A stretch of 50,998 bases of DNA from an uncultured Oscillospiraceae bacterium (GCA_934655875.1 CAKUHB010000018.1:1-50998), one strand, 5' to 3'. Positions 16,158-26,030 are shown, counted from the first letter of the stretch. Translations and numbers: made by a program. Notes: a model not told the origin generated them from the sequence alone.

Positions 16158-18452
16158 ATGAACATCGTAGGCAGAAGCGAGGTTCGTGTCGACGCCTTTG
16201 ACAAGGCGACCGGCCGGACAAAATACTATGATGATCTGGCCCCGAAGGACGCACTGCTCGTCCGGATCAAGCATTCCACCATCGCCCACGGCTTTGTCAA
16301 GTCGGTCGATATCAGCAAGGCCGAAAAGATCCCTGGCGTCGTGAAGATTCTGACCTGCTTCGACGTGCCGGACATCCCGTTCCCGACCTCCGGCCACCCG
16401 TGGTCGATGGATCCGTCGCATCAGGACATTGCCGACCGGCACCTGCTGAACCGGCACGTGCGCTACTACGGCGACGATGTCTGCGCCGTCATCGCTGAGG
16501 ACGAGGTCGCCGCCATGCAGGCCGTGCGCGCCATCGAGGTCGAATATGAGGAGCTGCCGTTCGTTCTGGACGCGCAGAAGGCCATGGAGCCGGGCGCGCC
16601 TCAGCTGCATGAGAAGTTTCCCAACAACATCCTCAAGCACACGACCGCCGCCGCGGGCAATTACGCCGAAGCGATCAAGGAGCCGGGGCTCATCAAGGTC
16701 GAGGGCTGGTATGAGACGCCGATGGTCCAGCACTGCCACATTGAGAACCACGGCTGCTTCTGCTACGCGGAAAACGGCCGTCTGGTCGTGACCAGCTCCA
16801 CGCAGATCCCGCACATCGTCCGCCGTATCGTCGGTCAGGCGCTGGGCCGCCCGTGGGGCGATATCCGCATCATCAAGCCGTATATCGGCGGCGGCTTCGG
16901 CAACAAGCAGGACGCGCTGTATGAACCGCTGTGCGCCTGGTGCTGCACGCAGGTGGGCGGGCGCCTGGTCAAGCTCGACTGCTCGCGCGAAGAGACATTC
17001 ATCTCCAACCGTGTCCGCCACGCCATCCGCACCCACATCATCTCGTGGCTGCATCAGGACGGCACCATCGCCGCCAAGAAGGTCGAGTGCTTCTCCAATC
17101 AGGGCGGCTACGCGTCCCACGGCCATTCGATTGTTGCAAAGTGTCTCGGCTCGTTCAACCAGCATTATCCCTGCCCCAACTTTGAGGGCGACGCCTATAC
17201 CGTCTTCACCAACCGCCCGGTGGCGGGCGCGATGCGCGGCTACGGCATGCCGCAGGCTTCGTTCGCCGACGAGTGCCATGCAGAGGAATGCGCAAAGGCT
17301 GTCGGCATGACGCCGCTGGCCTACCGCTGGCAGAACCTCATGAAGCCCGGCTACGTCGACGGCTTCTCCAAAAATGAGCTCTATACCGACTCCTACCGGC
17401 AGTGTATGGAAAAGGGCATGAAGGCCATCGGCTACGAGGAAAAGCTCAAGGCCTATCAGAACCAGACCGGCCCCATTCGCCGCGGCATCGGCTTTGCGAC
17501 CTTCTGGTATAATACCGCCGTCTACCCCATCTCGCTGGAGACCTCCTCCTGCCGTTTGCAGTTGAACCTCGACGGCACCATCAACCTGCAGGTCGGCGAG
17601 ACCGAGATCGGCCAGGGCGCAGACACCGCCTACGCCCAGATGTGCGCCGAGATCGTGGGTCTTTCCGATTATAAAAAGGTTCACGTCCTGTCCTGCCAGG
17701 ATACTGACGTGACGCCGACCGGCCTTGGCGCCTACGCGTCCCGTCAGACCTACGTCGCTGGCTTCTCCATCCGGCAGACCTCCGAGATGATCAAGAAGAA
17801 GATCCTCGACTACGCGTGCGAGCTGACGCGGCAGGCCACGTTCAACATGGATATCATCGATTCCAACATCGTCCGCACGACCGATGGCCGCGTCCTCATG
17901 AGCCTGTCCGAGCTTGCCATGACCGCACAGTATAATCCCGTCCATTCCGAGCATATCACCGCGGAATCCACGTATACCATCCGCAACAACGCCTATTCCT
18001 TCGGCTGCACGTTCGCTGAGGTCGAGGTCGATATCCCGATGTGCAAGGTCAAGCTCCTGAACATCGTGAATGTCCACGACTGCGGCAAGCTCATTAACCC
18101 GGCGCTTGCCGAAGCGCAGGTGCACGGCGGCATGTCCATGGGCATCGGCTACGGCCTGTCCGAGCAGCTGCTGTTCGACGAGAAGACCGGCCGGCCGCTC
18201 AACAACAACCTGCTCGACTACAAGCTCTCGACCTTCATGGATCATCCGAATCTGGAAGCCGAGTTTGTGGAAAACTACGAGCCGACGTCCGCCTACGGCA
18301 CCAAGGCGCTGGGAGAACCGCCCGCATGCTCGCCGGCACCCGCCATCCGCAACGCCATTTATCAGGCGACCGGCGTCGCCATCGATCAGGCGCCGATCAC
18401 GCCGCACGTCCTCTTCGCGAAATTCACCGAAGCGGGCCTGATCCAGGACTGA
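16158..18452 (+). CDS. xdhA: Xanthine dehydrogenase molybdenum-binding subunit
   Basis: The 764-residue subunit carries the molybdenum cofactor and the purine-binding site. GGGFGNKQ at residues 244-251 is the cofactor loop in the form I associate with E. coli XdhA, with Gln251 where bovine enzyme has Glu. GETEIGQGADT and LGEPPACSPAP follow, and Glu720 in the latter aligns with the catalytic base. Length and subunit order match E. coli xdhABC (752, 292 and 159 residues there). The ATG follows GGAGG. The FAD subunit starts 16 nt later. Xanthine or hypoxanthine is the likely substrate, although related enzymes act on other purines or heterocycles. Confidence 0.92.
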   Translation: MNIVGRSEVRVDAFDKATGRTKYYDDLAPKDALLVRIKHSTIAHGFVKSVDISKAEKIPGVVKILTCFDVPDIPFPTSGHPWSMDPSHQDIADRHLLNRHVRYYGDDVCAVIAEDEVAAMQAVRAIEVEYEELPFVLDAQKAMEPGAPQLHEKFPNNILKHTTAAAGNYAEAIKEPGLIKVEGWYETPMVQHCHIENHGCFCYAENGRLVVTSSTQIPHIVRRIVGQALGRPWGDIRIIKPYIGGGFGNKQDALYEPLCAWCCTQVGGRLVKLDCSREETFISNRVRHAIRTHIISWLHQDGTIAAKKVECFSNQGGYASHGHSIVAKCLGSFNQHYPCPNFEGDAYTVFTNRPVAGAMRGYGMPQASFADECHAEECAKAVGMTPLAYRWQNLMKPGYVDGFSKNELYTDSYRQCMEKGMKAIGYEEKLKAYQNQTGPIRRGIGFATFWYNTAVYPISLETSSCRLQLNLDGTINLQVGETEIGQGADTAYAQMCAEIVGLSDYKKVHVLSCQDTDVTPTGLGAYASRQTYVAGFSIRQTSEMIKKKILDYACELTRQATFNMDIIDSNIVRTTDGRVLMSLSELAMTAQYNPVHSEHITAESTYTIRNNAYSFGCTFAEVEVDIPMCKVKLLNIVNVHDCGKLINPALAEAQVHGGMSMGIGYGLSEQLLFDEKTGRPLNNNLLDYKLSTFMDHPNLEAEFVENYEPTSAYGTKALGEPPACSPAPAIRNAIYQATGVAIDQAPITPHVLFAKFTEAGLIQD

Positions 18453-18468
18453 GAGGAGGAAGCAGACA

Positions 18469-19355
18469 ATGTATGATATGAAAGCGCTCTATGAAGCGCA
18501 CAGCGTGGAAGAAGCCGTCCGGCTTCGTCTGGAGCATCCCGAAGCGCAGATCATCGCCGGCGGCACCGACGTTCTCGTGCAGATGCGCGAAGGCCGCCGT
18601 GCCGGCAAGGAGCTGATCTCCATTCAGAAGGTCGACGAGATCCGCGGCATCTGCATGGATGAGCAGGAGAACATCCGCATCGGCTCGCTGACGACCTTCT
18701 CCCATATCACCCATAACCCCATCATCATCGAAAAGATCAACGTGCTGGGCGAAGCCGTCGACATGGTCGGCGGCCCGCAGATCCGCAACGCCGGCACCAT
18801 CGGCGGCAATACCTGCAACGGCGTGACCTCTGCTGATTCCGCGTCCACGCTCCACGCGTGGGAAGCGATCGTCGAGCTGACCGGCGTGAACGGCAAGCGC
18901 TATCTGCCTATCAAGGACTTCTACATCAAGGCTGGTACGGTCGACATCAACGTCGCCGAGGGCGAGATCCAGACCGCCATTCTGATCCCGAAGGCTTCGT
19001 GGGAAAACACGAAGGGCTTCTATATCAAGTACGGCATGCGCAACGCCATGGAGATTGCTACGACCGGCTGCTCCGTCAACGTCCGCCTGTCCGAGGATAA
19101 AAAGACGTTCGACCGCGTCCGCATCGCCTACGGCGTCGCAGGCCCTGTCCCCATGCGCGCGCCGAGCGCGGAGGCCGTTGTGAACGGCCAGCCCGTCACG
19201 ATGGAAAACGCCATTGCGTTCTCCAAGGCTGTCCTGGAGGACATCAATCCCCGTGATTCCTGGCGTGCCAGCAAGGCATTCCGGAAGCACATCGCGGTCG
19301 AGATGGCCAAGCGGGCGCTCATTGAATCTGTCAAACGCTGCGGAGGTGAGATCTG

Positions 19356-19356
<1 letters not shown>
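18469..19356 (+). CDS. xdhB: Xanthine dehydrogenase FAD-binding subunit
   Basis: The 295-residue subunit binds FAD and passes electrons from the iron-sulfur centres to NAD or another acceptor. IIAGGTDVLVQM near residue 28 and GGPQIRNAGTIGGNTCNG near residue 103 are the two FAD-contacting segments of the family. The size is that of E. coli XdhB. A GAGAGGAGG site precedes the ATG. Its TGA overlaps the ATG of xdhC by one base, so the two are translationally coupled. Confidence 0.93.
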
Positions 19357-19862
<506 letters not shown>

Positions 19863-19946
19863 GCGTAAGACGGCACAAGGCATTCCTCTGCAACGGCTCC
19901 AACTGCTTACAAAGAAAACAGACGCAAACCGTTTTGGACGGTCATA

Positions 19947-19990
19947 TATCCCGCGGATTTCTTAAAAATCCGCGGGATACTTGTTTTTTT
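19947..19990 (+). terminator. Rho-independent terminator after xdhABC
   Basis: A 14-bp perfect stem (TATCCCGCGGATTT / AAATCCGCGGGATA) with a 5-nt loop is followed by CTTG and seven T. Confidence 0.92.
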
Positions 19991-20008
19991 CGCGTGATCT
20001 GCTATGAT
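19981..20008 (+). promoter_or_regulatory. Promoter of the polysaccharide deacetylase gene
   Basis: TTGTTT (19981-19986) and TATGAT (20003-20008) are 16 bp apart. The -35 box overlaps the T run of the xdh terminator. Confidence 0.5.
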
Positions 20009-20030
20009 GGCGGCAGAAAGGAGTCCCTAT

Positions 20031-21308
20031 ATGAAATCTATCCGCAAATATCTATCCGTGCTTCTGGCGCTGCTGCTTTTCTCTGCGCTGGCTTTGCCGG
20101 CCGGCGCTGCACAGCCGCAGGACTGCGGTGCAAAGCTGCTGGCAATCACCTTTGATGATGGCCCCGGCAAGTACACGGGCGCGTTGCTTGACGGGCTTGC
20201 CGAGCGCGGCATCCACGCGACCTTCTTTGTCAACGGCGTCAATGCCGCCGGCTGGCCAGAGACGCTGCAGCGCATCGTCCGCGACGGGCATCAGCTGGCA
20301 AACCATACATACAACCACAAAAACCTCAATACCTGCTCCACGCAGACCGTGCAGACAGAGATCGCTTCTGTCCAGGCGCTCATCACTGCCGCGGGCGGCG
20401 ATGAGAACGCCTATATCCGCGCCCCCTACGGCAACGCAAATAAAACCGTCCGCTCCGTTGTCAAGGCACCGCTCATCTACTGGTCCGTCGACCCAGAGGA
20501 CTGGAAATACCGCGACAGCGAGACGGTTCGAAAAAATATTGAAGCGGGCGTCTTCGACGGCGCGATCATCCTTGTCCATGATATTTACAAGACAAGCGTA
20601 GACGGCGCGTTGGCCGCGATCGACGATCTGATGGCCGAGGGCTACGAATTTGTCACTGTACGCGATTTGCTGCTGCGTCGCGGCATCACACCTGAGGCCG
20701 CAGTGGTCTATTTCTCGGCCAAGAACAATGGGATCAATCTCCCGGCTGACGCTGTCGGCCCGCAGGCGTTCGACGAAAGCCGGCTACAGAGCCACTGGGG
20801 CTATGAGGCCATGAAGCTCTGCCTGGACCACGGCTGGATGACACTGACGGATACGGGTGAATGGAAACCAAACGCCTATGTGACCCGGGCAGAGTTCGCC
20901 GCGGATCTGGCTCGCTTTGCCGGGATCCATGCCTTCTACCCGACAAGCGGAGCCGCGCAGTTCTCCGACGTGGATCTGTCCCTGGAAACTGCACCCTATA
21001 TCGCTTGGGCCAGTGACAGCGGGATCATCACAGGCTTTGACGATGGAATCTTCTGTCCGGATCGGACGCTCACGCGTGAACAGATGGCCGTCATGCTGGC
21101 GCGTTTCTACACACTCTCTGACGTGACGGCAGTTGGCAGCACCGATGGTTACGCAGATGCCGACGCCATTTCTCCCTGGGCCGTGAACGGTACAGCACTG
21201 TGCACAGCGCTCGGTCTTGTTCAGGGCGATACGCAGGGACGGTTCCTGCCACAGGCCAACCTGACCCGCGCACAGATCGCCGCGATTCTGAGCCGGATGG
21301 CAAAATAA
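20031..21308 (+). CDS. SLH-anchored polysaccharide deacetylase
   Basis: This 425-residue exported protein starts with a signal peptide (residues 1-27, MKSIRKYLSVLLALLLF then cleavage after AGAA). Residues about 34-225 are a NodB-type deacetylase with TFDDGP at 40-45 and the metal-binding NHTYNH at 91-96, the active site used to de-N-acetylate peptidoglycan or another GlcNAc polymer. Residues about 245-425 hold three S-layer-homology repeats that would bind it to the cell wall. GAAAGGAG lies upstream of the ATG. It is transcribed alone, with promoter and terminator on either side. Confidence 0.92.
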   Translation: MKSIRKYLSVLLALLLFSALALPAGAAQPQDCGAKLLAITFDDGPGKYTGALLDGLAERGIHATFFVNGVNAAGWPETLQRIVRDGHQLANHTYNHKNLNTCSTQTVQTEIASVQALITAAGGDENAYIRAPYGNANKTVRSVVKAPLIYWSVDPEDWKYRDSETVRKNIEAGVFDGAIILVHDIYKTSVDGALAAIDDLMAEGYEFVTVRDLLLRRGITPEAAVVYFSAKNNGINLPADAVGPQAFDESRLQSHWGYEAMKLCLDHGWMTLTDTGEWKPNAYVTRAEFAADLARFAGIHAFYPTSGAAQFSDVDLSLETAPYIAWASDSGIITGFDDGIFCPDRTLTREQMAVMLARFYTLSDVTAVGSTDGYADADAISPWAVNGTALCTALGLVQGDTQGRFLPQANLTRAQIAAILSRMAK

Positions 21309-21347
21309 AAGCTGCCCGTGTTCCACTCGGAACACGGGCAGTATTTG
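21305..21347. terminator. Bidirectional terminator between convergent genes
   Basis: A 13-bp perfect stem (CTGCCCGTGTTCC / GGAACACGGGCAG) with a 4-nt loop has CTTTTATTTT on its - strand exit and a weaker TATTTG on the + strand exit. Confidence 0.8.
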
Positions 21348-21350
21348 CAT

Positions 21351-22274
21351 TCAGTCCTTTCTCGTCAGGGCATACAGGCTGGCGTTGTCCGAGATCTTAT
21401 CCAGACGGACGGCCTGCCGGAGCGTCCGTTCCCCGACACCCCACAGTTCTCCCAGCCACAGCTCCGTGTCGAACCGGAACAGGACATACGCTCCCTCCAG
21501 CCGCCGCACCTGCCGCAGGGCGTATTTGCTGATCGACGGTGCAGTCTCCGGTGCCGGGAACAGGTCTTTCCACGCGGGCGCGCCCTGCGTGTCCAGATCC
21601 ATCCACGACGAGATGCTGCCATATGCGCCCGCATACCCGCTCTCGTCGTCCACGACGGTCAGCCGCAGCTGCTCGCCCCAGATATCCGTATCGGATTTCA
21701 GCAGATATGATTTCCCATCGTCCCCGGACGGCGGAAACGTGCTGCTGAGAGGGCTCACGTACTGTTCGCTGCTTGTCCGGTAGGTGCCGGTCGGGTCGGC
21801 AATCAGCGCCTGCCCGATCTCATCCAGCCGGGCGATCAGCGCCTGCATCTGCGTCTGACCGGCGGTCACACGCCAGAAGCTGCTGTCAACGATCAGGACA
21901 TATGCGCTTGCCGCGCCGGTCTCGATTTGCAGAAGCTCCCGGATGGGAGAAGGTTCAGTTTCGTCCGGAAACGACAGCAGGATCATTCGCGTGACCGTCC
22001 CGGACGGCAGGCGGCCTGTCTTCTTCACGCGCACGCCGTCCAGCAGCCCGGAGAGCGGCAGGCGCGCATGCCGCACGCTGGCTTCTCCGATCACAACATC
22101 GCAGTCCGCTTCCGTTTCCCACGCGCAGTCCGGCAGGATCGTCTGCACCGGCTTGTCCGCACTTGGCTGCACCGCCATGCACACTGCCAGCACTGCCGCG
22201 GCCAGAACTGCCAGCAGCAGCACCCAGATCCCCGGCTGCCTGAAAAATCCGGGCCGCCGTTTCTCCTGCGCCAT
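21351..22274 (-). CDS. Membrane-anchored extracytoplasmic protein, unknown function
   Basis: I do not recognise a family for this 307-residue protein. It has a basic N-terminus followed by one hydrophobic segment (about residues 15-37), so it is probably a type II membrane protein with its body outside the cell. The outer part has no cysteine cluster or obvious catalytic motif; it is mixed alpha/beta in character and ends with KD. GGAGGG lies upstream of the ATG. It stands between convergent and same-strand neighbours with no clear operon. Confidence 0.75.
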   Translation of the reverse strand: MAQEKRRPGFFRQPGIWVLLLAVLAAAVLAVCMAVQPSADKPVQTILPDCAWETEADCDVVIGEASVRHARLPLSGLLDGVRVKKTGRLPSGTVTRMILLSFPDETEPSPIRELLQIETGAASAYVLIVDSSFWRVTAGQTQMQALIARLDEIGQALIADPTGTYRTSSEQYVSPLSSTFPPSGDDGKSYLLKSDTDIWGEQLRLTVVDDESGYAGAYGSISSWMDLDTQGAPAWKDLFPAPETAPSISKYALRQVRRLEGAYVLFRFDTELWLGELWGVGERTLRQAVRLDKISDNASLYALTRKD

Positions 22275-22380
22275 ACCGTGTCCCTCCCATCTGCTATCTG
22301 ATCCCAGAATATCCTGTTCAGGAGAGGTTTGTCAAGCAAAAATAGCCTCGCAGAGTTTGCACCCGCAGGCGCAGCCCCTT

Positions 22381-22435
22381 ATCCCAAAAGCCCCGCTTTT
22401 GGGATAGTAAAAAACGGGCGCTTTCGCGCCCGTTT
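22381..22435 (-). terminator. Tandem hairpins downstream of the NSS transporter
   Basis: The stem AAACGGGCG (22412-22420) / CGCCCGTTT (22427-22435) is followed on the - strand by a T run, giving the terminator of the transporter gene. A second hairpin, ATCCCAAAAG / CTTTTGGGAT at 22381-22405, lies just beyond it. Confidence 0.8.
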
Positions 22436-22442
22436 CGACTGC

Positions 22443-23777
22443 TCATTTCCACCCGAAGGTGACCATGCCGTAGATATAGATAAAGATGATCGCTGCCGGG
22501 ACGACGTACTGGAAAACCGGCTTCATCCAGCCCTTGATCTTCAGGCCCTTGCCCTCATTTGCTTCGGCAAGGAAGTTATCCCAGCCCCAGCCGAACTTGT
22601 TGCAGCAGTAAAGCGCAAAGACCAGCGAGCCGAGCGGCAGGATGTTGTTGGAGACGAGGAAATCCCAGAAATCGAGCCATGCGGTTCCCTCCGCAAACGG
22701 CTGGAATTTGAAAACGCTGTAGCCCAGCGCCGTGGTGATGGCCAGCACAAAAATGCCCACGCCGCACACAAGGCAGCCGAGCGGCCGCTTCCAGCCGGTC
22801 ATTTCGCGCACCATGGCGAGAATGTTCTCGCACACGGCCAGCACCGTGGACAGGGCGGCGAAAACCATGAACAGGAAGAACAGCGTGCCCCACCAGCGGC
22901 CGCCCGCCATGTGGGTAAAGACGGAAGCCATGGTGTCAAACAGCAGGCTGGGGCCGGCGTTGACCTCCAGCCCATAGGTAAAGCAGGCCGGGAACATGAT
23001 AAGCCCCGCCACGATGGCGACGAACGTATCAAGGAGAATGACATTGACCGACTCACCGAGCAGCGACCGCTCCTTGCCGATGTAGCTGCCGAAGATCGCC
23101 ATGGAGCCCATGCCGACCGAGAGTGTGAAGAACGCCTGATTCATCGCGCCGACGATGACCGTGCCGGTGATTTTGGAGAAGTCCGGAACCAGATAGAACT
23201 TCAAACCCTCTGCCGCGCCGGAAAGCGTCGCGCTGTGGACAGCAAGCACCACCATCAGGAGCATCAGAAGCGTCATCATATACTTTGTGATGCGCTCCAG
23301 ACCGCCCTGCAGGTTGAAGCACAGGATGCCGAAGGCCACGATGACCGTGACGGCCAGATAGGTCACGTTGACGCCCGGATCGGTGATCATGGCCACGAAG
23401 CCGAGATCCTGCGTCTGGCCGGTCAGGAAGCGGACAAAGTAATAGATGATCCAGCCGGTGACGACGGTATAGAACGCCATCAGCGCAATGTTGCCGAAGA
23501 AGGCGACATAGCCGTGGATATGCCATTTCTGCCCCTTGCGCTCGAGCTTCTGGTACATGTGGATGGGGCTGGCCTGCGCTGCGCGGCCGACGGCAAACTC
23601 CATCGTCATGACCGGCAGGCCCAAAATCAGCAGGCAGATGATATAAAGCAGGACAAATCCGCCGCCGCCATATTGGCCGCACATCCACGGGAACTTCCAC
23701 ACGTTTCCGCAGCCGATCGCGCAGCCGGCCGACAGCAGGATAAACCCCAGCCGGGAACCCAGTCTTTCTCTTTCCAT
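22443..23777 (-). CDS. Neurotransmitter:sodium symporter (NSS/SNF) family transporter
   Basis: The 444-residue membrane protein belongs to the LeuT-like NSS family of sodium-coupled amino acid transporters. The first helix carries the family signature GCGNVWKFPWMCGQYGGGGF near residues 22-41, which holds the unwound substrate and sodium site. Eleven or so hydrophobic segments follow, the usual size for bacterial members. The substrate (tryptophan, tyrosine, leucine or others) cannot be read from sequence. A weak AAGAGAG site precedes the ATG; a consensus-like promoter lies 75-100 bp upstream. Confidence 0.92.
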   Translation of the reverse strand: MERERLGSRLGFILLSAGCAIGCGNVWKFPWMCGQYGGGGFVLLYIICLLILGLPVMTMEFAVGRAAQASPIHMYQKLERKGQKWHIHGYVAFFGNIALMAFYTVVTGWIIYYFVRFLTGQTQDLGFVAMITDPGVNVTYLAVTVIVAFGILCFNLQGGLERITKYMMTLLMLLMVVLAVHSATLSGAAEGLKFYLVPDFSKITGTVIVGAMNQAFFTLSVGMGSMAIFGSYIGKERSLLGESVNVILLDTFVAIVAGLIMFPACFTYGLEVNAGPSLLFDTMASVFTHMAGGRWWGTLFFLFMVFAALSTVLAVCENILAMVREMTGWKRPLGCLVCGVGIFVLAITTALGYSVFKFQPFAEGTAWLDFWDFLVSNNILPLGSLVFALYCCNKFGWGWDNFLAEANEGKGLKIKGWMKPVFQYVVPAAIIFIYIYGMVTFGWK

Positions 23778-23849
23778 TTGTTACTCTCTTTTCTTTCGTA
23801 TTAAAGTGATGTGGCTTTAAATCATTGCATTCAAAAACAACACTCTGAT

Positions 23850-23878
23850 GTTATAACAAATACAGGCTGGAAAGTCAA
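23850..23878 (-). promoter_or_regulatory. Promoter of the NSS transporter gene
   Basis: On the - strand TTGACT (23873-23878) and TATAAC (23850-23855) are 17 bp apart. Confidence 0.7.
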
Positions 23879-23979
23879 GGGAATCTGTGATTTTTCGCGT
23901 ACAAATGCCGCTGGCAAATGGACAATTTTCGAGTTGTGGTGACAGATTTGCCCTGTTTTCGTCAAAACGCCGACGCCGC

Positions 23980-24008
23980 TTGACAAGCGTCTGCACCTGT
24001 GCTAAAAG
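23980..24008 (+). promoter_or_regulatory. Promoter of azlCD
   Basis: TTGACA (23980-23985) and TAAAAG (24003-24008) are 17 bp apart. The short leader contains a CCCGG/CCGGG hairpin. Confidence 0.6.
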
Positions 24009-24052
24009 TAAGATTCCCGGAGCTTCACGCCGGGCAGGAAAGAGGAATCAGC

Positions 24053-24814
24053 ATGCAGACACGACCGCGTACCGCCCATCGCAGCGCACTTCTGTGCGGC
24101 ATCCGCGACGGAATCCCCATCGGCCTTGGCTATCTGGCCGTTTCGTTCTCGCTTGGCATTGCCGCGCGCAGCGCTGGACTGAACGCCTTTCAGGGCTTCC
24201 TCATCAGCATTCTCAACAACGCTTCCGCCGGCGAATACGCTGCGTTTACCGTCATCGCCGCAGACAGCGGCCTTTTTGAGATGGCACTCATCACGCTCAT
24301 CACGAACGCGCGCTATCTTCTCATGAGCTGCTCGCTCAGCCAGCGCTTTTCCCCGGATACGCCCATGGTGCAGCGGCTGCTGGTCGGCTATGACGTGACG
24401 GACGAGCTGTTCGGCATCGCCATTGCCCGCCCGGGCTATCTCGACCCGTTCTATTCCTACGGCGCGTTCATCCCCGCCATTCCCGGCTGGGCCATCGGCA
24501 CAGCGCTGGGCGTGACGGCAGGCAGCATTCTTCCGGCGCGCGTGGTGAGCGCGCTTTCCGTCGCGCTGTTCGGCATGTTCCTTGCCATCATCGTGCCGCC
24601 GGCAAGAAAGAGCAAGATCGTCTGCGCCTGCGTGCTTGTCAGCTTCGCGGCGAGCGGCCTGTGCTCCGTTCTGCCGCTCGTCAGCACGCTCTCCGAGGGC
24701 ACGCGCACCATCATTCTGACCGTCGTGATCGCGTCGGCCGCCGCGCTCGCCTTCCCGGTGAAGGACAATCCGGCAGAGACGGCAGACAAGGAGGAGACCG
24801 GACATGAGCGGTAA
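24053..24814 (+). CDS. azlC: AzlC family branched-chain amino acid exporter subunit
   Basis: The 253-residue protein is the large subunit of an AzlCD-type exporter for branched-chain amino acids. The N-terminal segment GIRDGIPIGLGYLAVSFSLG and the following GLNAFQGFLISILNNASAGE are typical of AzlC, and several membrane segments follow. The ATG at 24053 is preceded by AAAGAGGA; upstream in-frame starts have none. It overlaps azlD by 11 bp, which implies coupled translation. A lone hairpin downstream of azlD may mark the end of the transcript. Confidence 0.9.
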   Translation: MQTRPRTAHRSALLCGIRDGIPIGLGYLAVSFSLGIAARSAGLNAFQGFLISILNNASAGEYAAFTVIAADSGLFEMALITLITNARYLLMSCSLSQRFSPDTPMVQRLLVGYDVTDELFGIAIARPGYLDPFYSYGAFIPAIPGWAIGTALGVTAGSILPARVVSALSVALFGMFLAIIVPPARKSKIVCACVLVSFAASGLCSVLPLVSTLSEGTRTIILTVVIASAAALAFPVKDNPAETADKEETGHER

Positions 24815-25112
24815 AATCTATCTTTATATTCTCGTCAGCGCGGGCGTGTCGCTGCTCATCCGCGAGCTGCCGCTGACGCTCATCCGCAAGCCGATCAAAA
24901 ACCGGTTTCTGCGCTCGTTTTTATACTATGTTCCCTATGTCACGCTGGCCGTCATGACCTTCCCGGCCATCCTGCACGCGACCAGCTCGCCGGTCGCGGG
25001 ACTTGCCGCGCTCGTGCTCGGCATCGCCGCCGCATGGCTCGGCGCAAACCTGTTTCAGGTCGCCGTCGGCTGCTGCGCGATCGTGCTGCTTCTGGAGCTT
25101 TTCCTTGTGTAA
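24804..25112 (+). CDS. azlD: AzlD family branched-chain amino acid exporter subunit
   Basis: The 102-residue protein with three to four hydrophobic segments is the small AzlD partner of AzlC. The N-terminal motif LIRELPLTLIRKPIKNRFLRSF, located at residues about 19-40, is the family signature. Its ribosome-binding GGAGGAG lies inside the end of azlC. Confidence 0.9.
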   Translation: MSGKIYLYILVSAGVSLLIRELPLTLIRKPIKNRFLRSFLYYVPYVTLAVMTFPAILHATSSPVAGLAALVLGIAAAWLGANLFQVAVGCCAIVLLLELFLV

Positions 25113-25323
25113 GAATGAAACGAAAAGCCCGTCAAAAAGCACCTGTCATTCTGAAGCTGAAAACTTTCTGATTCGTCTTAGGGGCCGATGCCTGCCGCAT
25201 CGGCCCCTAAAAACAAGCCGGAAAGTTTCCGGCAAATGTTTTTACCGCCCTGCATGCAAGCGACTGTATCCGCGGCAGAAAGCTGGCAAACTAAGAGCAT
25301 CCTGTTGGTAAGAGGGGATGCAC
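25113..25323 (+). other. Intergenic region with nested hairpins before the SLH protein
   Basis: A 13-bp perfect hairpin, TAGGGGCCGATGC / GCATCGGCCCCTA at 25179-25209, is flanked by AAACTTTC (25161-25168) and GAAAGTTT (25221-25228), which can extend it. It has no T run for either strand. Nearer the gene, GCATCC pairs with GGATGC across the ribosome-binding site. No known riboswitch was identified. Confidence 0.4.
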
Positions 25324-25998
25324 ATGAGAAAACGGCTGGTACAGGGGATCTGTATGGCGGTGGTGATCGCGGGCGTGTTTGGGCTGATTGCCGCGGCGGG
25401 TGCGGAGCGGACGCACCGCGCCTATCTGCGGGGCTATCCGGACGGGACGATCCGGCCGGAGGAGCCTGTGACACGCGCGCAGCTGGCCTGCGTGCTCGCG
25501 CGCCTCGCCGAAGGCGAGCTGCCGGAGGGCGAACGGGTGACGTTTGCCGATCTGCCGCAGACAAGCTGGGCCTATCCGGCGGTACGCGCGCTGGCGGGGC
25601 TTGGCCTTCTGACGTTCGGGACGGACGGCTGGTTCCAGCCGGACAGGGCCGTCACGTGGCGGGAGCTTTGCGGCGTGATGGATCGGATGACAGAGCTGGC
25701 ATCGTGCCGCGCGGTCTATCCGGCGCTCGCGTATGCGTGGAGCTGCAAGCAGGAATCCGCCGCTGCGCCGGAGCCCTCCGCCGGAAGCACAGCGGTGAGC
25801 CGGGCGGAGCTGGCCCGCGCCCTCAACAGCCTGCTCGGCCGCCAGCCGGACGCTGCGGACGCACAGCTCAAAGCCGCGGCATGGTATTGGGACAATCAGG
25901 ACGAGACCGCGTGGTACTACGCCGATCTGATCGAAGCCTCCGTCGACCACACCTGCCGCTATCCCGCCGCCGCAGAGCGGTGGACAGCAGTTGGATAG
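25324..25998 (+). CDS. Exported S-layer-homology domain protein
   Basis: The 224-residue product has a signal peptide (about residues 1-27) and then S-layer-homology repeats: GYPDGTIRPEEPVTRAQLA with an LARLAEG end at about 37-64, and a second one from FADLPQTSWAYPAV through WFQPDRAVTWRELCGVM. A third, degenerate repeat and a short C-terminal tail follow. No catalytic domain is present, so it may be a wall-binding adaptor or a spore/S-layer accessory. The ATG at 25324 is preferred to one six bases earlier because it is better spaced from the AGAGGGG site. Confidence 0.82.
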   Translation: MRKRLVQGICMAVVIAGVFGLIAAAGAERTHRAYLRGYPDGTIRPEEPVTRAQLACVLARLAEGELPEGERVTFADLPQTSWAYPAVRALAGLGLLTFGTDGWFQPDRAVTWRELCGVMDRMTELASCRAVYPALAYAWSCKQESAAAPEPSAGSTAVSRAELARALNSLLGRQPDAADAQLKAAAWYWDNQDETAWYYADLIEASVDHTCRYPAAAERWTAVG

Positions 25999-26002
25999 AA
26001 GA

Positions 26003-26030
26003 AAAATCCCGCCGCGGGCGGGATTTTTTT
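26003..26030 (+). terminator. Rho-independent terminator after the SLH protein
   Basis: AATCCCGCC pairs with GGCGGGATT around a 3-nt loop and runs into seven T. Confidence 0.9.

Noticed and set aside
24015..24037. CCCGG/CCGGG hairpin in the azlC leader as an attenuator
   Set aside because: The stem is short, without a T run or competing structure; nothing supports regulation.
25230..25323. Cyclic di-GMP riboswitch before the SLH gene, suggested by GGCAAACTAAGAG
   Set aside because: The other conserved blocks and their order are missing.
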